From positions 62,001 to 126,000 of the forward strand of contig NZ_QUBS01000027.1 in assembly GCF_003390925.1 (NCBI RefSeq): 64,000 bases of DNA, written 5' to 3'. Positions 37,084 through 43,962 of the stretch are shown here, one piece after another. The position numbers and the translations under genes are program-made. Position 1 is the first letter of the stretch; every line of letters starts with the position of its first letter. Below the pieces are notes generated by a model, which did no database searches, was not told the DNA's origin, and worked only from the letters and a program-made list of their open reading frames with translations. The DNA comes from Trinickia diaoshuihuensis. GTDB taxonomy: Bacteria > Pseudomonadota > Gammaproteobacteria > Burkholderiales > Burkholderiaceae.

Positions 37084-38178
37084 ATGATTGAGATCAAATG
37101 CGTCGCGGAATTGGTCGTACGCGACAGCACGGGCCGCGAGGCGAGCTTGACGGACATCGTGCCGCTATTGGCGCTGGTCGATGAAACGGGCAGCATCGCG
37201 CAAGCCGCCGGCGAGCGACAGTTGTCATACCGCCATGCGTGGGGACTGCTGCGCGCGCTCGAGTCGCGGCTCGGCGGCGAGCTGATCGCGAAGGAGCGCG
37301 GCAAGGGCTCGGCGCTTTCGGCATTGGGGCGGGCGGTCGTGCAAGCGCAGCGTGCTTGCGCGGAGCGGTTGGACGGGACGTTGGCGCAGTTTGCGAGCGA
37401 AGTGACTGCGGAGTTGAACCGGCAACTCGGCGCGGGCGGCACCACGCGCATTCATGCCTCGCACGGCTATGCGGTGGCGGCGCTCGTCGCGCAACTGGGC
37501 GCGCAAGCGGTTGACGCCGTCGAGATCAAATACCGGGAGAGTGCCGAGGCGGTGGCGGCGCTGGCGCGCGGGGAGTGCGACTTTGCCGGCTTTCACTTGC
37601 CGCGCGGCGCGTTTCGCGAATTTTGCGCCGATATCTACCGGCGCTGGCTCGACCCTCGGCGGCACGTGCTCGTCTATTTGACCGCGCGCAAGCAGGGGCT
37701 TTTTCTGACGAAAGGCAATCCCAAAGGCGTGCGCGGGCTCGATGACCTCGCGCGTCCCGACGTGCGTTTCGTCAACCGCCAACCGGGCTCCGGCACGCGG
37801 CTGCTGCTCGATCTTGCGCTCAATAGCGTCGGCATCGATCCCGAACGGATCAATGGGTACGCGTCGACTGAACTCACGCATACGGCGATCGCGGCGTTCG
37901 TCGCGAGCGGCATGGCCGACGCCGGTTTCGGGGTTGCGCCGGCCGCGCACCACTTCGGGCTCGATTTCGTGCCGATCGTCGACGAGGACTATTACTTCGC
38001 GTGCGATCGTGCGCGGCTGACGGCGCAGCCGCTGGCGGCGGCGCTAGCCGTGTTGCGCAGCGAGGCGTTCCGCGCCGGGGTGGCGACGCTGGAGGGCTAC
38101 GACCCGACGCACTGCGGCGAACTGATCGATGTGACGGCGGGCTTGCGCGGCAGTGCTGTCGCGGGCGATGGACTCTGA
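37084..38178 (+). CDS. ModE-like HTH regulator with periplasmic-binding-like domain, likely controls fds
   Basis: 364 residues. N-terminal winged helix of the ModE/LysR type (about 20-85: LLALVDETGSIAQAAGERQL, then SYRHAWGLLRALESRLGG). The rest resembles the PBP-like sensor domain found in molybdate- and formate-linked regulators (NRQPGSGTRLLLDLAL, TAIAAFVASGMADAGFG). It is divergent from fdsGBAD, the position of FdsR described in Cupriavidus, so formate- or molybdenum-responsive control of the operon is likely but unproven. Confidence 0.8.
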   Translation: MIEIKCVAELVVRDSTGREASLTDIVPLLALVDETGSIAQAAGERQLSYRHAWGLLRALESRLGGELIAKERGKGSALSALGRAVVQAQRACAERLDGTLAQFASEVTAELNRQLGAGGTTRIHASHGYAVAALVAQLGAQAVDAVEIKYRESAEAVAALARGECDFAGFHLPRGAFREFCADIYRRWLDPRRHVLVYLTARKQGLFLTKGNPKGVRGLDDLARPDVRFVNRQPGSGTRLLLDLALNSVGIDPERINGYASTELTHTAIAAFVASGMADAGFGVAPAAHHFGLDFVPIVDEDYYFACDRARLTAQPLAAALAVLRSEAFRAGVATLEGYDPTHCGELIDVTAGLRGSAVAGDGL

Positions 38179-38336
38179 TTGACGCCTAGGATTCGGCGGC
38201 TTGCAGGCGGCGATGCGGTGGTTCCGATTACGGCGGTAACCGTGTCGGCTGCAAGACGGGCGGGTTCTGCGTTACGCTTACGGTTCTCGAATTGTTCTGA
38301 TCTGGACCGCGCCGTCTGGCGCGGCAATCGCTAGCT

Positions 38337-38603
38337 ATGAAATCGCTTTTCAATGTGTGCGCCGGCGCCGCGGCGGCCGGTATGCTGTTCGCGGTCGCGT
38401 CGATCGCATTCGCGCAAAACGCGCCGGGTGTGCCCGGAGGAATTTTGCAGGACGAATTCAAACTCCAAGCACATCCGCAATTGGAGTTCGCGGCATCGGC
38501 GCCGTCGAAGAAGTATCAAAACCGGACGTCGAAGATGCGCAAGAAGGGAGATAACGGCGATCCGAACGGCTGCAATCTGCAGTGTCCGGACGATGCGGAG
38601 TGA
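38337..38603 (+). CDS. Small secreted protein of unknown function
   Basis: 88 residues. A clear signal peptide (basic start, hydrophobic core, cleavage at AFA-Q about residue 26) leaves a 62-residue mature protein that is Pro/Gly-rich at first, then basic (YQNRTSKMRKKGDNG), and ends with a Cys pair (CNLQC) and an acidic tail. I do not recognise a family. A 7-bp hairpin (38307-38324) sits 12 bp upstream of the ATG; no clear Shine-Dalgarno. It lies in the accessory-looking stretch between the fds regulator and the Fic gene. Confidence 0.6.
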   Translation: MKSLFNVCAGAAAAGMLFAVASIAFAQNAPGVPGGILQDEFKLQAHPQLEFAASAPSKKYQNRTSKMRKKGDNGDPNGCNLQCPDDAE

Positions 38604-38702
38604 TGGCTGCGGCGGGAGCAGCGGTTTGTTCTGGCTGGTCCTGCGTTGCGCAAGGAACCGAAATGCTGGTTTAAGTTCCACCTGGCATTGAACCCTCGTC
38701 CG

Positions 38703-40076
38703 TCAGCGGCCATGAACTGCTTTCCACGCTGTGTATTCGGACGGTCGTAACCCGTAGCGGGCTAGCACGCCCTCGTGCAGCCTGCGGAGTTCATCGACGA
38801 TCAGTGCCTCGACGCTTATTTGCTCGTCCTCAGGAACGTGTTTTTCGACAGCTCGCTGAATAGAGGAAAGCGGTTCTAGTTCCGGTTGTGCGACCACTTC
38901 GCGGATAGTCTGTTTGATGAGATCGCGCCAAGCTAAGCGGAGCGGATCGGGCTCCACCAAATCCTGCTTGATCGCCAGATACTCCTGCGTCGAACGTTCG
39001 TAGGCCCAGACGTAAAGATCGCGGAGCAACTCCACGCGTGTCATTTCATAGACGCCGAGGATGGCCCGACTGTAGGCAAGCTCCGGCACGTCCAGAAAAG
39101 TCAGAGGGCAAAGATTCGAACGGAACAGCGGTATATTCGCGGCCAATCGCGAGGTGCGCTTGTTGACATCGGCAAAAGGTTGCAGGTAGGGCACGTGCAC
39201 CATGATGAAGAAGGACTGCTCGAACGGGTCGGCAATTTGGTTGGCTTTGCCCAGAAGCACGTCCAGCGCGTCTTCGATTTGCTGTGGTGTTGAAAGCGGA
39301 CGGTAGACGCTCTTGCCGATATCGACAGCGTGCTGGCGGATTCGTCCCTCATCCGCTGGGTTGGGTAACAGGTTTTCCGCCAAAGCACTGTGCAAGTTCA
39401 TGAGAGTGTAGCGGTTGAACTCGGCATTCTCGATGTTTTCGACGAGCAGTTCGATTGCTGTCTTGTGGTTCAGGATCATCTGGGTTTCGATGGCCGCCTT
39501 GCCCCGTGCGGCCTTGCCATGCTCGATGAGCTCACGCGTGTCGAGCCGGGAGTACGTATTGCCCTCTAAATGGCTGGATGCCCATGACAAGTCGATGAGT
39601 AGTCGATTCAGAACGGCGCGGCTATAGGTGCCGGCAGGTCCGCCGACCTCCGGGGTTCTGCCCATCTTATGTAATTGGCGGCGCAGCGACTCTGACAGAT
39701 ACCAGCTCTCACCGGGCCGGTACGCATCGAGAAAGTCGCGCTGATAGCCTACCGGTTTGCGCGCTGGGAGAGGCCTATCGATATAGGCCAAGATGTCCTG
39801 GCTGTCCGCCGACACCGGAATGAACGGCGGGAATTTCTCTGCTGCGGTAGCCGCGTCGTCACTGCCGGAATACGCATTCGGACGAAAATAGCGACGGGCT
39901 TTGCCCTCGCCCAATGCGGCGATTTCTCCGCTATCGATCAGCTTTCTGAGTAGCCGTTGTGCTGTTCGCCTGGCGATCTGTGGATGCGCAGTGAGCAGAT
40001 CGGCCAGCGTGACCCCGTCCTCGGATCCCTGGATCGTGTTCAGCAAATCTGTCGCGGATGACATAGCAGTTGGCAT
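38703..40076 (-). CDS. Winged-helix Fic family protein with variant active-site motif
   Basis: 457 residues from ATG 40076 (alternatives ATG 40064 or GTG 40127). N-terminal winged helix (DGVTLADLLTAHPQIARRTA), then a Fic core. Fic AMP-transferases carry HxFx(D/E)GNxRxxR; here it is QPFADVNKRTSR, with Gln for the catalytic His and Val for Gly. An inhibitory-helix-like motif SSHLEGN is present. The C-terminal 100 residues look helical. Activity is uncertain: it may be a DNA-binding regulator or use another chemistry. Base composition is visibly less GC-rich than its neighbours. Palindromes lie at its 5' end. Confidence 0.82.
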   Translation of the reverse strand: MPTAMSSATDLLNTIQGSEDGVTLADLLTAHPQIARRTAQRLLRKLIDSGEIAALGEGKARRYFRPNAYSGSDDAATAAEKFPPFIPVSADSQDILAYIDRPLPARKPVGYQRDFLDAYRPGESWYLSESLRRQLHKMGRTPEVGGPAGTYSRAVLNRLLIDLSWASSHLEGNTYSRLDTRELIEHGKAARGKAAIETQMILNHKTAIELLVENIENAEFNRYTLMNLHSALAENLLPNPADEGRIRQHAVDIGKSVYRPLSTPQQIEDALDVLLGKANQIADPFEQSFFIMVHVPYLQPFADVNKRTSRLAANIPLFRSNLCPLTFLDVPELAYSRAILGVYEMTRVELLRDLYVWAYERSTQEYLAIKQDLVEPDPLRLAWRDLIKQTIREVVAQPELEPLSSIQRAVEKHVPEDEQISVEALIVDELRRLHEGVLARYGLRPSEYTAWKAVHGR

Positions 40077-40091
40077 CGTTCGAGTCGCACT

Positions 40092-40170
40092 TGGCGCGGT
40101 ATGGCGCAGTTTAGCAAACCGCGCCACTATGTACTGGGAAGTATGGCGCAGTTCCCCGTGAACTGCGCCA
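40092..40170. promoter_or_regulatory. Tandem palindromic operator-like repeats at the Fic gene 5' end
   Basis: Half-site TGGCGCAGTT recurs. IR1: 40102-40112 with 40116-40126 (10 of 11 paired). IR2: 40144-40154 with 40160-40170 (11 of 11). Another half-site copy, TGGCGCGGT, is at 40092-40100. The centres of IR1 and IR2 are 43 bp apart, about four helical turns. Likely operators, perhaps for the winged-helix Fic protein itself. Confidence 0.65.
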
Positions 40171-40175
40171 CATAG

Positions 40176-40574
40176 ATGTTCGCGATTTGCCGAACGCGAG
40201 GGGACAGCGCCACGTGTAAGATCGTCGGCGCGGTCGGCTTACTCCCAGTCGCCTATGAAGCGCATTTCACGCCGGCAGTGGAAATCGGCTGGCGTATCGC
40301 GCGTTCCTTCTGGGGTTTGGGCTACGCCCCCGAAGCTGCCGCAGCCGCAATCCGCTTCGGCTTCGAGCGGCTTCAATTGCCCGAGATCGTGGCCAACGCG
40401 GGTGTCGCCAATGAGAAATCGATGCGGGTGATGGCGAAGCTGGGGATGGTCCGCGACCCAAACGACGATTTCGACCATCCGTTGGTCCCGGACGGAACTC
40501 GACTGCGCCGCCAAGTGCTGTACCGGCTTACGCGGAGCCGATGGCTCGCCCAGTCCGCGCCACCCGGCCCCTGA
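40176..40574 (+). pseudogene. GNAT acetyltransferase, N-terminally truncated remnant
   Basis: The frame encodes 132 residues, but homology-like sequence starts only at about base 40218 (KIVGAVGLLPVAYEAHF). From there it has the second half of a RimJ/RimL-like GNAT domain: EIGWRIARSFWGLGYAPEAA, FGFERLQLPEIVA, NEKSMRVMAKLGM, DDFDHP. Full-length relatives have about 75 further N-terminal residues with the first strands and helices. The lost part abuts the Fic palindromes, so the gene was probably truncated by rearrangement. It is unlikely to be functional. Confidence 0.72.
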
Positions 40575-40622
40575 TGCTAGGTCTGCGTCCGACGACCGGA
40601 GGGTGTCGACGATCCAGAATGC

Positions 40623-40656
40623 AAAAAACCCCTAGGATGCTGAGTTCCTAAGGGTT
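40623..40656 (-). terminator. Intrinsic terminator of ssrA
   Basis: Eleven-pair stem (40627-40637 with 40646-40656, one G-T pair) followed on the minus strand by a run of T residues. It lies 36 bp beyond the tmRNA 3' end. Confidence 0.88.
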
Positions 40657-40691
40657 CTAGCATTCAGCGTTATCACGCTGAACGGTCAAAT

Positions 40692-41061
40692 TGGTGGAGC
40701 CGGCGGGAATCGAACCCGCGTCCAAGAGCAGTCCACACCCAGTTCTACATGCGTAGTTCTGTCTTTTGATTTAACCGGAGCGACGCGGACGAACACGCTG
40801 CGCTACGGCGATTCACTAGATTTTCGACCTTGGCGTCGTGACGCCACCAAGGCTTAACTGACGTATATGACCTCTGGCGGTATTGCTACCGGTCTTGCGA
40901 CACTAGCCCGTCAGTGAGCTAGGCAGAGGACGGCGGCCCTTAGGCTGCCAGTGCGAACGTTTCGTCGTTTGCAGTTACGTTTTTCCCATTGATTAACGAG
41001 GTGACGGGTCCTCGGCATGCCCTGACTGCTTCATAACCCTTGTCGAAACCAGGTCGGCCCC
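40692..41061 (-). ncRNA. ssrA: Transfer-messenger RNA (tmRNA)
   Basis: About 370 nt. The 5' GGGGCCG pairs with the 3' CGGCTCC before ACCA to form the acceptor stem, and GCGGGTTCGATTCCCGC forms the T arm. The tag frame (40940-40972, minus) reads ANDETFALAA then stop, with GCA as resume codon. tmRNA with SmpB rescues ribosomes on broken messages and marks the product for ClpXP. The encoded CCA is present. Its 3' end faces the accessory stretch at 38180-40620. Confidence 0.97.
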
Positions 41062-41077
41062 GGGGTTGCAAGAAACA

Positions 41078-41083
41078 ATTATC
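41078..41083 (-). promoter_or_regulatory. Possible -10 element of ssrA
   Basis: GATAAT on the minus strand, 17 bp upstream of the mature tmRNA 5' end, preceded by TGTGA. The -35 position is weak. Expected location for the ssrA promoter, with RNase P trimming the short leader. Confidence 0.4.
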
Positions 41084-41209
41084 TCACAGAACCCAAGGTG
41101 GTGCGCCTCGCCCGTAAATCAAGGGAAGGCGCGGCAAGGGGACGCGCGGGCCGATGGAAAATGAAATCACAGCCGTTGCGGCGGCCGCGCGCCGCAACGC
41201 CCGCTCCGC

Positions 41210-41923
41210 TCAACCTAGCGTGGCTAGTAGAAGGGCGAGTTGTCCCGGCGAATCGACGATATGCTGCGCGTGCCACATCGCGGGCGGCAAGTCCGTGCCG
41301 CAGTACCCGTACGCGGCTGCAACGGTTGCCATCCCGGCGGCGAACCCCGCTTGAACGTCGCGCAGATCGTCGCCCACGTAGACGATTTGGCCAGGCGGCA
41401 ACGCCAGTGCTTCGGCGGCATGCAACAGCGGGGCCGGATGCGGTTTCGAGTGCGGCGTCGTATCGCCGCTCACGACGCACCCCGCGCGCGCCAACAACCC
41501 GAGCTGTTCGACGAGCGGTATCGTGAGCCGGCCAACCTTGTTGGTCACGATGCCCCAGCGGATGCCGCGGGCATCGAGCGCTCCCAGCAGTTCGGCAATA
41601 CCGGGGAACAGCGTCGTTTCGATGCACAAGTCGGCTTCGTAATTGGCGAGGAATTCCTCGCGCATCGGGGCGAACTCCCGGTCATCCGGGCCGATACCGA
41701 AGGCGCCGCCGATCAACCCGCGCGCACCGGCAGACGCCAAGGGACGCAACTGCTCCACGGGGATTAGTTCAAGGCCGCGGTCGCGCCGCATCTTATTGAC
41801 GGCGGCCGCAAGGTCGGGTGCGGTATCCGCCAGCGTGCCGTCGAGGTCGAACAGGGCGGCGCGGCAGTGCGAGAGGCTCGGCGCGGCGTCTTGCTGCGCG
41901 CTGGGCGAGGACGTGTGGCTCAT
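41210..41923 (-). CDS. gph: Phosphoglycolate phosphatase, HAD family
   Basis: 237 residues. Dephosphorylates 2-phosphoglycolate formed during DNA repair or photorespiration-like metabolism. Nucleophile Asp26 and acid Asp28 in LFDLDGTLADT, motif II VTNK, motif III Lys in KPHPAPLL and motif IV GDDLRD. Downstream of ubiG on the same strand; ubiG-gph adjacency is usual in betaproteobacteria. 35 bp lie between ubiG and gph. Confidence 0.92.
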   Translation of the reverse strand: MSHTSSPSAQQDAAPSLSHCRAALFDLDGTLADTAPDLAAAVNKMRRDRGLELIPVEQLRPLASAGARGLIGGAFGIGPDDREFAPMREEFLANYEADLCIETTLFPGIAELLGALDARGIRWGIVTNKVGRLTIPLVEQLGLLARAGCVVSGDTTPHSKPHPAPLLHAAEALALPPGQIVYVGDDLRDVQAGFAAGMATVAAAYGYCGTDLPPAMWHAQHIVDSPGQLALLLATLG

Positions 41924-41958
41924 AAATCGGCAGTCGTAGGCGATCGAAGGTGGTCGGC

Positions 41959-42657
41959 TCAGCCGTCGCGGCGGCAGGCAAAGACATAATTGACGCTCGT
42001 GTCGTCCGATAGCGAGAAATGCTTGCCGAGCGGACGATACGCGATGCCCTTGACCTCCACCTCGCGCAATCCCGCCGCCCGCGCGAATCCCGCCAGCTCC
42101 GAAGGGCGAATGAAACGCGCATAGTCGTGCGTTCCCTTCGGCAGCATCTGGGCGATGTATTCAGCGCCGATCACCGCCAGGAGATAAGACTTCACGTTGC
42201 GGTTGAGCGTCGAGAAGAACACCCAGCCGTCGGGCTTGACGAGCGTCGCGCAGGCTTTGACGATCGCCGCGGGGTCGGGCACGTGTTCGAGCATTTCCAT
42301 GCAGGTGACCACGTCGTAGCTTCCGGGCTCGCGCGCGGCCAGTGCTTCCGCCGCGATTTCCTCGTATTCGACGGTGACGCCGCTCTCCAGGCTATGCAAG
42401 TCGGCCACGCCGAGCGCTTGATTCGATAGGTCGATGCCTTTGACCTGCGCGCCGAGGCTCGCCATCGACTCGGACAAAATGCCGCCGCCGCAGCCGACGT
42501 CGAGCACACGCTTGCCCGGCAGATGGGCATGCGCATCGATCCAGGCGAGTCTGACGGGATTCAGTTCATGCAGCGGTTTGAATTCGGCATTCGGATCCCA
42601 CCAACGGTGTGCAAGGTCGCTAAATTTGCGTAGTTCGTGGGGATCGGCATTCGTCAT
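41959..42657 (-). CDS. ubiG: Ubiquinone biosynthesis O-methyltransferase
   Basis: 232 residues. Methylates both hydroxyls in ubiquinone synthesis. SAM-binding motif [33 protein letters not shown] at the N-terminus, and the membrane-interaction segment [19 protein letters not shown] are diagnostic. Separated from ompA upstream by a strong terminator, so it probably has its own promoter. Confidence 0.97.
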   Translation of the reverse strand: MTNADPHELRKFSDLAHRWWDPNAEFKPLHELNPVRLAWIDAHAHLPGKRVLDVGCGGGILSESMASLGAQVKGIDLSNQALGVADLHSLESGVTVEYEEIAAEALAAREPGSYDVVTCMEMLEHVPDPAAIVKACATLVKPDGWVFFSTLNRNVKSYLLAVIGAEYIAQMLPKGTHDYARFIRPSELAGFARAAGLREVEVKGIAYRPLGKHFSLSDDTSVNYVFACRRDG

Positions 42658-42751
42658 AACGTTGCGAGAGGGAGAGGGCCCGGATTAGGCTGAGTATATC
42701 GAGGGTTGCGCGCCGCGGCAAAACGGGCCCGCGGCGACGGGCGCGGCCAGA

Positions 42752-42780
42752 AAAAAACCCCGCCGAAGCGGGGTTTTTCT
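42752..42780 (-). terminator. Intrinsic terminator of ompA
   Basis: Stem of 11 pairs (42754-42764 with 42769-42779, A/T-tailed GC core) and a CGAA loop, followed on the minus strand by T residues. 20 bp after the ompA stop; near-symmetric so it may work both ways. Confidence 0.9.
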
Positions 42781-42798
42781 TGAAGCGGGAAGGATGGC

Positions 42799-43461
42799 TT
42801 ATTGGCCAGCCGGCGCGCTGCTCGTGCCGACAACTTCCACTTCCACGCGACGGTTCGGTGCCAGGCAGGCGATGAGCGCCTTGCGGTTCTTCTGCGCGCA
42901 ATCCGTCTTGACGGGGTTGCGCTTGCCCTTGCCTTCCGTGTAGATCTTGTTCGCGGGCACGCCCTTGCTGACCAAGTATGCCTTCACGGCTTGCGCGCGG
43001 CGCAGCGACAGACGGTCGTTGTACTTGTCCGAACCGATCTTGTCCGTGTAGCCCGTCGCAACGACGACTTCCAGGTTCATGCCTTGGAGCTTCGAAGCCA
43101 GCTCGTCCAGCTTTTCCTTGCCGGCCGGCTTCAGGATAGCCTTGTCGAAGTCGAACAGCGTGTCGGCTTGGTACGTCACCTTCTGGCTCGTGATCGCCGG
43201 AGCAACCGGAGCGACCGGTGCCGGCGGCGTCGGAGCTTGCGCGACCAGCGCGCCGTCACACTTGGCGTTGGCCGTGGCCGGCGTCCAGAACGCATCGCGC
43301 CAGCAAAGCTCGTTCGTGCCGTTCATCCACACGTATTCGCCGGTGCCGTTCACCCAGTTGTCGTTCGTAGCTTGTCGCGACGCCGGCACCGACTGTGCCG
43401 ATGCGGATGCAGCCACAACTGCGGTAGCTGCAATGAACGCGAGCTTTGAAAATTTATTCAT
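42799..43461 (-). CDS. ompA: OmpA family outer-membrane protein
   Basis: 220 residues. Signal peptide cut after about residue 22 (ASA-Q). A short N-terminal region, a Pro/Ala/Val hinge (about 75-90) and a C-terminal OmpA peptidoglycan-binding domain (about 98-215: FDFDKAILKPAGKEKLDELA, TDKIGSDKYNDRLSLRRAQA). It lacks the full eight-stranded barrel of E. coli OmpA, typical of Burkholderiaceae homologues. A GAGGAG ribosome-binding site precedes the ATG. Strong promoter and terminator suggest high expression. Confidence 0.94.
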   Translation of the reverse strand: MNKFSKLAFIAATAVVAASASAQSVPASRQATNDNWVNGTGEYVWMNGTNELCWRDAFWTPATANAKCDGALVAQAPTPPAPVAPVAPAITSQKVTYQADTLFDFDKAILKPAGKEKLDELASKLQGMNLEVVVATGYTDKIGSDKYNDRLSLRRAQAVKAYLVSKGVPANKIYTEGKGKRNPVKTDCAQKNRKALIACLAPNRRVEVEVVGTSSAPAGQ

Positions 43462-43962
43462 ATTTCTCCTCTCGAAATTGAGATTACCGCAGGTTTACTG
43501 CGAGCCTGGATGACGAAGACAAGTCATACATTGCTCGAAGTATAACATTGGTGCGGTACAAAAAACGCGGGACCCTGTGGACACTTCGAGCAGCGTCTAA
43601 CCAAGTGCGTTGGCATTTTGCCATATCGTTCCCTTCTTACGAAAAAAAAATCCCGCCGTCTCCAACCGCCTCTTTCGATTGTGGTGCTTGAGCAACAGGA
43701 CGGCCGGGCGCGGCTTTGCGGGCGATCGCCGGTTGCACGTCCCGTGCCAGGCGCCCCGAAACAATCGTTTGCGCGCGCCGGCAAAAATGGCGGCCTTTGG
43801 GCCGTCGCCGCGCGCGGCCGTGGGGGAGTACGTACCGCATATCTCGGGCGCCGCTGGCCGCCATGTTAGAATCGCGTGATGCCCGGCGCCTCCTGCCGGG
43901 CCCGCGGGAGTGGGCGCGCCGTGCTGTTTTCGCTCCGCTCGCGCCCGAAAACGATACGGATA
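43462..43962. other. Divergent intergenic region ompA-gyrA
   Basis: 501 bp with no convincing gene. It contains the ompA promoter (minus), a 10-bp inverted repeat around it (43532-43541 with 43583-43592), an A9 run near 43641-43649, and on the plus strand a possible gyrA -10 (TAGAAT, 43867-43872) followed by a short leader hairpin (GCCCGGC/GCCGGGC, about 43880-43900). Open frames crossing it have no recognisable product. Confidence 0.55.
43539..43544 (-). promoter_or_regulatory. Probable -10 element of ompA
   Basis: TATACT on the minus strand, about 78 bp upstream of the ompA ATG, at one edge of a 10-bp inverted repeat whose other arm is at 43583-43592. The -35 is not a good match. Confidence 0.4.

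Noticed and set aside
38178-38700. Duplicate of the ssrA 3' end as an island attachment site
   Set aside because: I looked for a copy of the tmRNA 3' sequence on the far side of the accessory stretch and saw none, so no att pair is claimed.
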